Origin: Thermotogae bacterium
GTDB taxonomy: Bacteria; Thermotogota; Thermotogae; Petrotogales; Kosmotogaceae
NCBI GenBank assembly: GCA_003643975.1
Contig: QNAR01000002.1
Location: 1 to 30,919, forward strand
DNA: 30,919 nt
Direction of reading: 5' to 3'
Positions 1-7,591 of the stretch are shown here, in pieces. Position 1 is the stretch's first letter, and every line of letters begins with the position of its first letter. A model generated the notes under the pieces. The model worked only from the letters and a program-made list of their open reading frames with translations. It did no database searches and was not told the DNA's origin. The position numbers were made by a program, and so were the translations under genes.

Positions 1-2
1 GA

Positions 3-57
3 CGTATAACGAACAACATACAACCCACAACGATTTTTCTCGGCTCTCGATTCTCAG
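3..57. repeat. degenerate 7-bp-period intergenic repeat, first copy
   Basis: Read on the minus strand, this stretch breaks into heptamers: GAGAATC, GAGAGCC, GAGAAAA, a 3-nt interruption, then GTTGTGG, GTTGTAT, GTTGTTC and GTTATAC. The GAG and GTT words recur every 7 bases. A related GAG/CGAG heptamer pattern occurs between clpC and hsp20 (6885-6962 and 7007-7042). No open frame runs through it and its role is unknown. The phasing is seen directly; calling the copies one family is inference. Confidence 0.5.
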
Positions 58-91
58 ATCTTGAACCTAAAATTTATACGGAGGTGTTAAA

Positions 92-298
92 ATGAAACTA
101 GTTATTGAGGGTATGAGCTGTAATCATTGCAAAATGAGGATAGAAAGGGTGTTATCTGAAGTAGATGGCGTAAAAAAGGTTGAAGTAAATCTCGCTGGTG
201 GATTTGTTATGGTGGAAGCTTCAAAAGATTTGCCAAAAGAGGTACTCAGGGAAGCAATAGATGATGCTGGCTATACTCTGGTCAAAATAGAAAACTGA
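92..298 (+). CDS. copZ: heavy-metal-associated (HMA) copper chaperone, CopZ-like
   Basis: This 68-residue protein is a single ferredoxin-like HMA domain, the size of stand-alone copper chaperones that pass Cu(I) to P-type ATPases in the cytoplasm. The metal-binding loop GMSCNHC lies at residues 7-13, with Cys10 and Cys13 as ligands. The usual hydrophobic pattern follows (VDGVKKVEVNL, then a C-terminal GY). The ATG has a strong GGAGGTG 6 bases upstream. The next gene, 14 bp downstream, encodes a CsoR-type repressor with a full copper-site signature, which supports copper as the metal. No P-type ATPase is visible, but it could lie upstream of the window. Binding of another soft metal cannot be excluded from sequence. 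Confidence 0.85.
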   Translation: MKLVIEGMSCNHCKMRIERVLSEVDGVKKVEVNLAGGFVMVEASKDLPKEVLREAIDDAGYTLVKIEN

Positions 299-312
299 CA
301 TAGGAGGTTATT

Positions 313-597
313 ATGGAGGACCATTCTCATCACGTTAAACACCAGGAGACTTTAAGAATTCTCAGGACCGCAAAAGGGCAAATAGAGGGAATCATGAAAA
401 TGATTGAGAATGAGCGATATTGTATTGACATCTCTACACAGCTTTTGGCTGTAATAGCTCTATTAAAGAAGGCAAATACGGAGATCATCAACAGGCATAT
501 TGAAACCTGTGTCAGAGAGGCAGTTGAAACGGGATACGTAGATGAGAAGATAAAAGAGCTTGAACAGCTAATGAAACATATCGAAAAAACCCTGTGA
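313..597 (+). CDS. csoR: CsoR/FrmR-family metal-sensing transcriptional repressor, copper type
   Basis: This 94-residue all-helical DUF156 protein belongs to the CsoR/RcnR/FrmR repressors, which release DNA on metal or aldehyde binding. The copper signature of CsoR is complete: Cys37, His62 and Cys66 match the C-H-C ligand set. Tyr36 and Glu82 sit where the second-shell Tyr and Glu of mycobacterial CsoR lie. This argues for a Cu(I) sensor rather than a nickel (RcnR) or formaldehyde (FrmR) sensor. The N-terminus has a His-rich stretch (HSHH, residues 4-7). AGGAGG precedes the ATG, and the gene follows the HMA chaperone by 14 bp, so the two should be co-transcribed and probably autoregulated. 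I saw no clear CsoR operator in the 91 bases upstream of the pair. Confidence 0.87.
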   Translation: MEDHSHHVKHQETLRILRTAKGQIEGIMKMIENERYCIDISTQLLAVIALLKKANTEIINRHIETCVREAVETGYVDEKIKELEQLMKHIEKTL

Positions 598-602
598 AGC
601 CC

Positions 603-633
603 AAAAAAAGAGCGCTTTAAGCGCTCTTTTTTT
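603..633. terminator. perfect bidirectional terminator between convergent genes
   Basis: Seven A's, the arm GAGCGCTT, one unpaired T, the arm AAGCGCTC, then seven T's form a perfect inverted repeat. It can end both csoR (plus) and the hydroxyacid dehydrogenase (minus). The stop codon of the dehydrogenase (632-634) overlaps the T-tract. Confidence 0.92.
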
Positions 634-1594
634 ATTCTGGGAGATACACAAAACTATCGGGCCTTTCTCCATCGAAGACTTTTACCATGTTCTGGATGGC
701 GTCTATTAACATGGTTTGACGGGTTTCTATGGTAGCTGTACCTATATGTGGCAGTAATACAACATTATCAAGCTCCATTAATTCTTGGGGAATATAAGGT
801 TCGTTTTCAAAGACATCAAGCCCCGCACCATAGATTCTTCTCTCCTTCAATACCTTTATTAGAGCTTTTTCATCAACAACAGGGCCTCGTGCAGTGTTGA
901 TCAAGATAGCATTGGGCTTGAGAAGCTCAAGCCGCTCTTTATTAATAAGATGATATGTTTCAGGTGTTAGTGGTACATGCAACGAAATGATATCCGCTGT
1001 TTTCAAAAGGTCTTCAAGGGAATAATATGAAGCGGAAAGCAATCGTTCTTCAGCTTCGGGGATTCTATGCCGGTTGTGATAAATCACTCTCATGCCAAAT
1101 CCTATTGCCCTTCTCGCCACTTCTCTACCGATGTTTCCCATGCCTATGATTCCAAGGATTTTGCGATGAAGGCCGATTCCCTGAAAGAGATTGAAGCGCC
1201 AACCCTGGAATTTCCCCGCTTTCAAAAAATTGTTAGCTTCAAACAACCTTCTGGACACAGCAAGCATCAATAACATAGCAATGTCAGCTGTGGCTTTACT
1301 TACAATCCCCGGGGTGTTAGTTACGGCTATCTTTCTTTCTTTTGCGGCCTTTATATCGATGTTGTCGTAGCCAGCAGCACAATTGGAAATTACCTTTAAC
1401 TTTGGAAGAGAGAAGATGATATCTCTGTCGATTCTATCAACAAGTGTAGTCAAAAGCGCTGTTGCGTCTTTTCCAAGTTCAACAATCTCTTCCTTGGAGA
1501 GAACACGCTCTTCATCGTTATAGACTGTCTCATACTCTTTTAGTAGAATTTTAGTCATTCTTGGCGTTGGAAAAGTGACCAGAATTTTTTCCAT
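632..1594 (-). CDS. D-isomer 2-hydroxyacid dehydrogenase, glyoxylate/hydroxypyruvate reductase-like
   Basis: This 320-residue cytosolic enzyme reduces a 2-keto acid to a D-2-hydroxy acid with NAD(P)H. The Rossmann motif GMGNIG is at 151-156. The catalytic triad of the family is present: Arg236 in NTARG, Glu265 in DVFENEP and His283 in LPHIGTA. The second strand of the cofactor site ends YHNRHR, with no acidic residue where NAD-specific members carry Asp, which suggests NADPH preference as in GhrB/GRHPR enzymes. Glyoxylate or hydroxypyruvate is the likeliest substrate; D-lactate or D-3-phosphoglycerate are less likely, and there is no ACT domain as in full-length SerA. GGAGGG precedes the ATG. 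The transporter upstream on the same strand ends 164 bp away. Confidence 0.85.
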   Translation of the reverse strand: MEKILVTFPTPRMTKILLKEYETVYNDEERVLSKEEIVELGKDATALLTTLVDRIDRDIIFSLPKLKVISNCAAGYDNIDIKAAKERKIAVTNTPGIVSKATADIAMLLMLAVSRRLFEANNFLKAGKFQGWRFNLFQGIGLHRKILGIIGMGNIGREVARRAIGFGMRVIYHNRHRIPEAEERLLSASYYSLEDLLKTADIISLHVPLTPETYHLINKERLELLKPNAILINTARGPVVDEKALIKVLKERRIYGAGLDVFENEPYIPQELMELDNVVLLPHIGTATIETRQTMLIDAIQNMVKVFDGERPDSFVYLPE

Positions 1595-1758
1595 TTCTTT
1601 CCCTCCTGAAAAAATATCCTTTTTCCAGATTCCTCATTTCTTAGATGTGAACACAATATGTCTGTGGTATATATTACCAAACGATTTTATCACATCAACC
1701 AGAAAGAGACTTTACCTGTTTTCTCCAGAATTTATTGTTGATTTGAAATTAGAAAGCA

Positions 1759-3039
1759 TCATAAAAAGAACAGCAAGAATATTGTGGAGATAGCTAAACT
1801 TATCAGGAGGACTATTATCCCGTATTTGAAAAACTGAATAAAACTGATTTCTTTTCCATAATACCGTTTAAGAAGCGCTAAGCCAATAACATTTGCAGAA
1901 GCGCCAATGGCCGTTCCATTACCTCCGAGACAGGCTCCTAAAGATAAAGACCACCACATGGGCTCGAGATTACCAAATACATTTGGGTTCAACTTTTGCA
2001 TGGATTCAATAACAGGAATCATAGTCGCTGTATAGGGAATATTATCGATGAAAGCGGAAGCAAATCCCGAGATATTTACCACAAAGACTTTCGCAAGCTG
2101 ATATGAACCATGGGAGAGTGCGAGTATGTGACCTGCAAGATATTCGAGAAAGCCTGTTTCTTCAAGAGCCCCAACCATTATGAAAAGGCCAACAAAAAAT
2201 AGTATGGTTGACCATTCCACTTCTTCCAGTGTTTTCTCTACTTCCTTAGCTCTCATTGACAACATTGATACAGAAGCAATCATCAAGGCAATAAAGGAAC
2301 TTTCAAAGCCAAGGCTCTCTTGAAAAACAAATAGCACTACGGTAATAAATAGCAGCACAATAGAGATGTAGAAATGCCTTTTATTTGTTATCGGGTTACC
2401 AGACTGCGTCAACAGGCTATTGTCAACCTTTTTCACCAAAGTTTTTTTGAATACCAGGATCAAAAAAAGATTAACTGATACGAAGATAAATAGAAGTACT
2501 GGACCGAGGTTCAAGACAAAATCACTAAAATGTAATTTTGCAGCGGATCCTATCATGATATTCGGCGGATCACCAATCAGGGTAGCTGCCCCACCTATGT
2601 TAGAGGCAAATATCTCACCCAAAACAAAGGGTATGGGGTCGATACCTGTCGTGTCAGCAACGGCCAAAGTAATGGGAAGCATGACAAGGATAGTAGTAAC
2701 ATTATCCAATACTGCAGATGTCAAAGCTACGATTATGACAAAATATATATAGAGTTTCAACATATTTCCTTTAGAAAGCTTCAAAGCTTCCAGACCCAAA
2801 AATTCAAAAAGGCCACTCTTTTTTATAACATTCACGAAAGTCATCATGCCAATAAGTAGAAAAATCGTATTGAAGTCTATATATTCGCTGTATATGCTGG
2901 TGGGGTCGTGAAAGATCCCAAGAAAAACCATAAAGACCGCGCCAAAAAGGGCAATAAGAGTTCTGTGAACTTTTTCGGTAGCAAGAAAAGCATAAGCAAT
3001 TAGAAAAATGGTAAAGGACAAAATCATTTCTGGGGTCAA
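1759..3039 (-). CDS. ArsB/NhaD-type (ion transporter superfamily) membrane permease
   Basis: This 426-residue integral membrane protein has about 11-12 hydrophobic segments and the two-repeat design of the ArsB/NhaD/CitM superfamily. The repeats are visible: LDNVTTILVMLP (about 111-122) with SNIGGAATLIGDPPN (146-160) in the first half, and FIDNIPYTATMIPV with GGNGTAIGASAN in the second. The GDPPN and IDNIP motifs favour the ArsB/NhaD branch (Na+/H+ antiport or arsenite efflux) over dicarboxylate transporters; the substrate cannot be fixed by sequence. No arsR, arsC or arsA is adjacent, so arsenic resistance is not supported. The start is a TTG preceded by AAGGAG at 8 bases; an ATG four codons later has no such spacing. 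The gene lies 164 bp upstream of the dehydrogenase. Confidence 0.82.
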   Translation of the reverse strand: MTPEMILSFTIFLIAYAFLATEKVHRTLIALFGAVFMVFLGIFHDPTSIYSEYIDFNTIFLLIGMMTFVNVIKKSGLFEFLGLEALKLSKGNMLKLYIYFVIIVALTSAVLDNVTTILVMLPITLAVADTTGIDPIPFVLGEIFASNIGGAATLIGDPPNIMIGSAAKLHFSDFVLNLGPVLLFIFVSVNLFLILVFKKTLVKKVDNSLLTQSGNPITNKRHFYISIVLLFITVVLFVFQESLGFESSFIALMIASVSMLSMRAKEVEKTLEEVEWSTILFFVGLFIMVGALEETGFLEYLAGHILALSHGSYQLAKVFVVNISGFASAFIDNIPYTATMIPVIESMQKLNPNVFGNLEPMWWSLSLGACLGGNGTAIGASANVIGLALLKRYYGKEISFIQFFKYGIIVLLISLAISTIFLLFFL

Positions 3040-3074
3040 GGTTACATCTCCTTCGCAAAGTGCTCACGAGAGAA

Positions 3075-3080
3075 ATTATA
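3075..3080 (-). promoter_or_regulatory. -10 box for the ArsB/NhaD-type transporter gene
   Basis: The plus-strand ATTATA reads TATAAT on the minus strand, about 35 bases before the TTG start. The -35 region (TTTATC at 17-bp spacing) is poor. A TG directly before the box may partly compensate. Confidence 0.4.
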
Positions 3081-3161
3081 CAACAAAAGGCAGGATTGAT
3101 AAAATATTGAGCAGTAACTTATGAAAATAGGGTGTCACGAAAAAAAAGACATTATTTAAAT

Positions 3162-3190
3162 TTAACAATTGAAAAATATATTGCTATAAT
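3162..3190 (+). promoter_or_regulatory. strong sigma-A promoter for the exported toroid protein gene
   Basis: TTAACA (3162-3167), a 17-bp spacer and a perfect TATAAT (3185-3190) match 11 of 12 consensus positions. Transcription should start near 3197, leaving a 5' leader of about 220 nt before the ATG at 3416. Confidence 0.72.
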
Positions 3191-3415
3191 ATATAAGTAA
3201 TATATCAAATTATGCACTTGAAGTTAACGAGATGATGTAAGAAAAACGAGTCATTGAAAATATTTTTCGGTTATTATCAGAATGTTTATATCAGTTTTTC
3301 AGATTATCCTTAAGCTATATACGAGTCATTCACCGAATATGACACGAGTTCTGCGCACACTTTGTTTTATTACGACCCAGAGGAGCATTAACATTCAAAG
3401 GGGGTGTCAAATGAT

Positions 3416-4279
3416 ATGAAACTCAAAACATTGGTTGTTATACCAATACTAATTTCTTCGTTATTCTTTGGAGCCGCAAATATCGATCAAGCAATAGACA
3501 GTGGAATCGCGTTTTTACGGAATAATCAAGACCCAAACGGCACGTGGTTTTATAATGATATCTTAGTCAGTCATGAGATTATCGAATCGCTCGTAAGCGC
3601 TTTTGGCGTTGAGTGTGTGAATGACATGGCTGTGAATTTTGCAGAATACGTGATCAAGAGTATTGAACCACAAACCGCATTTCTTTCATACGACTATCTC
3701 TTCAAACTCGATGATTTGAATTTGCTCAGCGAATATATGTCGTTGAACCTGGCTTATAAAATCTTGGGTAAGCCAAACCTGAAGTTTGAGTTGAAAATCG
3801 ACAGGCTTATCCTCAAGAAAGAATCAGAGATACTTTCCATGCAAAACTCAGAATTCTTACAGGTTTTACGCTTTTTAACCATAGGTAAGTTTGTACTCAC
3901 TCCAAAAATAGCCGAGAGAGCATTATTCATGCTCGAAAAAGAAGAAAATGTGAAAAGGTTGGAATGCTATTACCTTTTGAAATATGGTTATCCTGTTTCT
4001 GAAGAAACGATAAATAGTATCGCTGAATATATGAAATCAGAAGTAGAAAAATACAAGAAAGAAAAAGGCACAATTTCCGAAGGCGAACTGACACAGCTTG
4101 CCCTTGGAGCAACAATTCTAAGCCTTGGAGAATCGGATAATAGCATAACCAAAGAAATCATCGATTTCTTGCTGTCAAAGCAGAACGAAGACGGAAGCTG
4201 GGGAAACAGCGAGGAAATTGTGACAACATTCATGACAACCGCTCTTGTTTTAGAAGCTCTGGGGTATTTTGGAGATTAG
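3416..4279 (+). CDS. exported alpha/alpha-toroid protein with terpenoid-cyclase-like (prenyltransferase/squalene oxidase) repeats
   Basis: This 287-residue protein begins with a signal peptide: MKLK, a hydrophobic core, then probable cleavage near FFGA-ANID. Toroid repeats of the squalene-hopene cyclase/prenyltransferase fold can be seen near both ends: GIAFLRNNQDPNGTWF close to the N-terminus and FLLSKQNEDGSWG close to the C-terminus. Both resemble QW-type motifs. I see no DxDD or DxDDTA cyclase motif, and the protein is far shorter than true cyclases (over 600 residues). A binding or structural role outside the membrane is more likely than terpene synthesis. The frame is open to a GTG at 3404, but that lies inside the AAGGGGGTG ribosome binding site, so the ATG at 3416 is preferred. 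The gene stands alone with its own promoter and terminator. Function unknown. Confidence 0.7.
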   Translation: MKLKTLVVIPILISSLFFGAANIDQAIDSGIAFLRNNQDPNGTWFYNDILVSHEIIESLVSAFGVECVNDMAVNFAEYVIKSIEPQTAFLSYDYLFKLDDLNLLSEYMSLNLAYKILGKPNLKFELKIDRLILKKESEILSMQNSEFLQVLRFLTIGKFVLTPKIAERALFMLEKEENVKRLECYYLLKYGYPVSEETINSIAEYMKSEVEKYKKEKGTISEGELTQLALGATILSLGESDNSITKEIIDFLLSKQNEDGSWGNSEEIVTTFMTTALVLEALGYFGD

Positions 4280-4418
4280 TGGATAATCACGCAAATCCCT
4301 CTAAAAGGTTTCGAAAGACTAAGGTTCTATAAACCTTCACGAGTTGGAAGATAGATTGGTTGAAAACCATGAAAGACCTGATCACTCTTTCCAAATCAAC
4401 GCCAACAAGCATCTTACA

Positions 4419-4443
4419 AGCTTCAGGTAAGCTCTTTTTTTTT
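4419..4443 (+). terminator. rho-independent terminator of the toroid protein gene
   Basis: AGCTT, a 5-nt loop and AAGCT are followed by C and nine T's. The stem is short but the T-tract is strong, 140 bp after the stop codon. Confidence 0.6.
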
Positions 4444-4450
4444 ACGCACA

Positions 4451-4478
4451 AAAAGAGAGAGCCTTTCGGCTCTCGATT
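4451..4478 (-). terminator. terminator of the dnaK-hsp20-clpC operon
   Basis: GAGAGCC (4457-4463), loop TTTC and GGCTCTC (4468-4474) form a 7-bp stem. On the minus strand it is followed by CTTTTT. It lies just beyond the clpC stop codon and could also act on the plus strand. Confidence 0.82.
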
Positions 4479-6863
4479 TTATTCCTTAACAATCCTGATC
4501 CCAAATTCATCGGCATCAATGGTTATTTTATCGCCCTCATTTAGTGTTCCATCGATTATCATATCGGCGATGGGAGCTTCGACTTCTTTTTCAATTACAC
4601 GTCTCACAGGTCTCGCGCCAAAGAGCCTGTCGTAACCTTTTTGTGCCAAATAATCTACGGCTTTTTCTGTGATTTCTGCTTTGATGCTTTGTTCATAGAG
4701 CCTTTCAAATACCTCTTTCATCCTGAGTCCCACGATTTTTGACATGACTTCTTTATCCAGTGTTTTGAAGAAAACAATGGCATCAAGCCTATTGATGAAT
4801 TCGGGTTTAAATGTCTTTTTTAGCCTGAGTTCAACTTTTGCAAGCACTTCATCGTTTATGTCTTCGGAAACTAGTTCTTCCGAAGCGATATTGCTTGTCA
4901 TGATCAAAATAGTGTTTGCAAAACTGACTGTTTTACCCTTTCCGTCAGTAAGTCTGCCATCATCCATAATCTGGAGCAAAAGATTGTGCACATCAGGATG
5001 GGCCTTTTCGATTTCATCCAGTAAAATCACGGAATAAGGTTTCCTGCGAACCGCTTCTGTTAATTGTCCACCTTCTTCATAACCAACGTATCCTGGAGGA
5101 GCTCCTATTAATCTCGATACAGTGTGTTTTTCCATGTATTCGGACATATCAAGCCTTATCATAGCGTTCTCGCTTCCAAAAAGTATGTAAGCCAATGTTT
5201 TAGCAAGTTCGGTCTTTCCGACTCCGGTTGGTCCCATAAAGAGAAAAGATCCCCATGGCCTGTTTTTAGCTTTTAACCCTGCTCTTGCCCTTTTTATCGT
5301 ACTTACAACAACATCCACTGCTTCATCTTGATCTATAAATCTTTCATGAATCAACTTCTTGAGGTTCTTCAGCTTTTCCCTCTCAGCTTCAAGCAATCTT
5401 CCGGCTGGGATCCCCGTCCACTGCTCGATTATGGAAGCAATAATGTCTTTCGTTACACTCTTGGCGTTCTTAGAAACATTCTCTTGCCAGTTTCCCTTTT
5501 TTTGTTCGTATTCGCCTTTTATGCGCTCATACTCTGATTTCAATTCTGCCGCTTGTCGATATTCACCTCTCTGAACCAAATCCGAAATTTGTTCATCGAG
5601 TTGGGAAAGCCTTTTTTCGAGCTTCCTTATTTCTTCGGGTACGTATCCGGCTTGAAGTCTAACAAAAGACGCCGCTTCATCGATTAGGTCAATGGCCTTG
5701 TCCGGTAGATAACGGTCACTTATATATTTGACACTAAGATCCACAGCGGTTTCAAGGGCTTCATCATCTATTTTAACGTTGTGATGTTTTTCATAGCTTT
5801 CTTTGATTCCTTTCAATATTTCAAGGGCCTCTTCAGGTGTTGGCTCATTTACATATACTGGTTGGAATCTTCTCTCCAAAGCCCTGTCCTTTTCAATGTA
5901 TTTACGGTATTCGTCTATTGTCGTTGCACCTATGCACTGAAGTTCTCCACGCGCAAGAGCTGGTTTCATAAGATTCGCAGCATCCATAGAACCTTCAGCA
6001 CTACCTGCTCCAACTACGGTGTGAATTTCATCTATGAAGAGAATCACTTCTCCGGAGAGTTTACGCACCGAATCTATGATAGCTTTCATACGTTCCTCAA
6101 ACTCTCCGCGAAATTTAGTACCAGCAACGACTCTACCCATATCCAGTACGAGAACACGGCGGTTTTTGAGGTACTCTGGCGTTTCACCATCGATGATGCG
6201 TTGTGCCAAGCCTTCCACAATCGCGGTTTTTCCCACACCAGGTTCCCCAACAAGGACAGGGTTGTTTTTTGTTTTTCGGCCTAATATCTGTATCACTCTC
6301 TTAATTTCATCTTCTCTGCCAATAACCGGCATGAGTTTGCCCTGTTTTGCGAGTTCAGTTAAATCTATGGTGAATCTTTTTAACGCACTTATGTTCTCAT
6401 TTTCAGACGCTTCAGATTCTTTTCTCTCTTTTAAGAGGGCATTGTAAACCCTGTCAAGGTCAAGCCCGTATTTCACCAAAATTCTCGAGGCCACAGAAGA
6501 TGTCTCTTTTACCATTGCCAGCAGCAGGTGTTCCGTACCAATTTTCTGGTCTTGCATTCTTTTAGCCTCGGATTTTGCAGTTTCTAAGATATGCCTTGAA
6601 TCAGGGGTAAGGTATATTTGATTCCCTGCACCACCCGCATTTGAACCGTATCGTCCTATAACTTCCTCAACATCGCGTCTTAATGCACCTAGATCGACTT
6701 TCAAGTTCTTGAGAACTTCAACGGCAAGATTATCTCCATCTTCCAGGATTGAAAGCAATATATGCTCACTTCCAAGTTGATTTTGCCTATATCGCGTGAG
6801 TATATCTTGAACATCCATCAATATCTTTTTTGCCTTTTCTGTATATTCTTCGTAGTTCAACAT
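4479..6863 (-). CDS. clpC: ClpC-type AAA+ unfoldase/disaggregase lacking the ClpP loop
   Basis: This 794-residue Hsp100 protein has a double Clp N domain (about 1-145) and a first AAA+ domain with Walker A GEPGVGKT (206-213) and Walker B ILFIDEIHT. A short ClpC-style middle coiled coil follows, then a second AAA+ domain with GPTGVGKT and VILLDEIEKAHPDV. The middle domain is short, unlike the long ClpB propeller. After LIMTSN (about 652-657), where ClpC, ClpA and ClpX carry the hydrophobic tripeptide loop (VGF, IGL or IGF) that docks ClpP, this protein has only a short acidic stretch with no such tripeptide. It may therefore remodel proteins rather than feed ClpP. The longest frame starts at a GTG inside AAGGAGGTG; the ATG at 6863, 8 bases after AGGAGG, is preferred. 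It is the last gene after dnaK and hsp20. Confidence 0.88.
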   Translation of the reverse strand: MLNYEEYTEKAKKILMDVQDILTRYRQNQLGSEHILLSILEDGDNLAVEVLKNLKVDLGALRRDVEEVIGRYGSNAGGAGNQIYLTPDSRHILETAKSEAKRMQDQKIGTEHLLLAMVKETSSVASRILVKYGLDLDRVYNALLKERKESEASENENISALKRFTIDLTELAKQGKLMPVIGREDEIKRVIQILGRKTKNNPVLVGEPGVGKTAIVEGLAQRIIDGETPEYLKNRRVLVLDMGRVVAGTKFRGEFEERMKAIIDSVRKLSGEVILFIDEIHTVVGAGSAEGSMDAANLMKPALARGELQCIGATTIDEYRKYIEKDRALERRFQPVYVNEPTPEEALEILKGIKESYEKHHNVKIDDEALETAVDLSVKYISDRYLPDKAIDLIDEAASFVRLQAGYVPEEIRKLEKRLSQLDEQISDLVQRGEYRQAAELKSEYERIKGEYEQKKGNWQENVSKNAKSVTKDIIASIIEQWTGIPAGRLLEAEREKLKNLKKLIHERFIDQDEAVDVVVSTIKRARAGLKAKNRPWGSFLFMGPTGVGKTELAKTLAYILFGSENAMIRLDMSEYMEKHTVSRLIGAPPGYVGYEEGGQLTEAVRRKPYSVILLDEIEKAHPDVHNLLLQIMDDGRLTDGKGKTVSFANTILIMTSNIASEELVSEDINDEVLAKVELRLKKTFKPEFINRLDAIVFFKTLDKEVMSKIVGLRMKEVFERLYEQSIKAEITEKAVDYLAQKGYDRLFGARPVRRVIEKEVEAPIADMIIDGTLNEGDKITIDADEFGIRIVKE

Positions 6864-6884
6864 AAGTAGCACCTCCTTTTGGAT

Positions 6885-6962
6885 CGAGTTACGAGAATAA
6901 AAGAGCCGAGTAACGGGATTCGAGTTGCGAGTATATCAAGAGCCGATTTTCGAGTTACGAGA
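6885..6962. repeat. degenerate 7-bp-period CGAG repeat between clpC and hsp20
   Basis: CGAG or a one-base variant starts at 6885, 6892, 6907, 6914, 6921, 6928, 6944, 6951 and 6958. The spacings are 7, 15, 7, 7, 7, 16, 7 and 7. CGAGTTACGAGA occurs exactly at 6885-6896 and 6951-6962, and AGAGCCGA at 6902-6909 and 6939-6946. The opposite-strand words GAGAATC, GTGAGAA and ACGAGAA at 7007-7042 continue the pattern in inverted orientation. Inside a transcribed operon gap the repeats would be in the dnaK-hsp20-clpC mRNA. Function unknown. Confidence 0.65.
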
Positions 6963-7062
6963 GATTTGTTAGAAATTCATTGAATTGCACAGAACCCAAG
7001 ACAGGTTTTTTCTCGTTTCTCACCACTTTAGATTCTCAGCTTTCAATAGCTGTTTTCTTTTG

Positions 7063-7090
7063 AAAAAGGGCGCCTTTTAGAGGCGCCCTT
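7063..7090 (-). terminator. hairpin terminator after hsp20
   Basis: AAGGGCGCCT (7066-7075), a 5-nt loop and AGGCGCCCTT (7081-7090) form a 10-bp GC-rich stem. On the minus strand it ends in a run of T's. It lies 15 bp after hsp20 and probably reduces transcription into clpC. Confidence 0.85.
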
Positions 7091-7105
7091 CTACGTTTTC
7101 GTTGA

Positions 7106-7558
7106 TTAGTCGATTTTTATTTCTACGGCTTCTTTCTTTGCCTCTTCTTTCTTGGGAAGCTCGATTTTTAAAACGCCGTTGTCATAGTTTGCTTTGACTT
7201 TTTTCGTGTCGATACTGTCAGGAAGTCTGAAGGCTCTGCTAAAGCTACCATAGCCTCTTTCCACAAGGTGGTAGTTTCTCGATTTTTCTTTCTTTTCGTA
7301 CTTCTTTTCACCTGTTACGCTTAAGACGCCATCTTCAAGCTTTATCTTCAGGTCTCCTTTTTTGATTCCAGGCACTTCCATTTCGAGGAAGATGGCATCA
7401 TCTGTTTCATAGACGTCAACGGCAGGTATGAAGTTTTCACGCTCTTCAGGTCTGATACTTAAACCTTTGAATGCATCGTCAAAGAGCCTGTCAATCTCCC
7501 TGTGGAGTTCTTCAAAAGGTTTAAAGATGTTGCTGAGTTCACTCCTTTTCGCTAACAT
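7106..7558 (-). CDS. hsp20: small heat shock protein, Hsp20/alpha-crystallin family
   Basis: This 150-residue holdase binds unfolding proteins in large oligomers and passes them to DnaK and Hsp100. The N-terminal arm (1-45) contains FKPFEELHREIDRLFDD, typical of bacterial class A sHsps. The alpha-crystallin domain runs from about FIPAVDVYE to LKIELPKK, with the DGVLSVTGEK and NGVLKIELPK strands. The tail ends VEIKID, which supplies the V/I-x-I motif that docks neighbouring subunits. The ATG has AGGGAGGTG 4-5 bases upstream. It sits 33 bp after dnaK and before clpC, so the operon encodes three linked parts of an aggregate-handling pathway. A strong hairpin follows the stop codon. Confidence 0.95.
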   Translation of the reverse strand: MLAKRSELSNIFKPFEELHREIDRLFDDAFKGLSIRPEERENFIPAVDVYETDDAIFLEMEVPGIKKGDLKIKLEDGVLSVTGEKKYEKKEKSRNYHLVERGYGSFSRAFRLPDSIDTKKVKANYDNGVLKIELPKKEEAKKEAVEIKID

Positions 7559-7591
7559 GATCCCACCTCCCTTTAACTTTTTTGTTTATGT

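Larger units (their letters stand above)
3040..3415. other. 376-bp divergent intergenic region with promoters and a long leader
   Basis: AT-rich divergent control region between the ArsB/NhaD-type transporter (minus) and the exported toroid protein (plus). It holds a -10 box for the minus gene (3075-3080), a strong plus-strand promoter (3162-3190), and about 220 nt of leader with a 10-base direct repeat (ACGAGTCATT at 3246-3255 and 3321-3330). No convincing ORF, tRNA or known riboswitch was recognised. Confidence 0.6.

Noticed and set aside
1759..3039. Arsenic resistance role for the ArsB/NhaD-type permease
   Set aside because: No arsR, arsC, arsA or arsM gene is nearby, and the family includes Na+/H+ antiporters with the same motifs.
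5781..6284. 167-residue plus-strand open frame opposite clpC
   Set aside because: Antisense shadow of conserved AAA+ coding sequence with biased composition and no start signals.
6885..6962. Possible CRISPR-like array from the repeated CGAG words
   Set aside because: The units are 7-12 bases, degenerate and without unique spacers of regular length; no cas gene is nearby.
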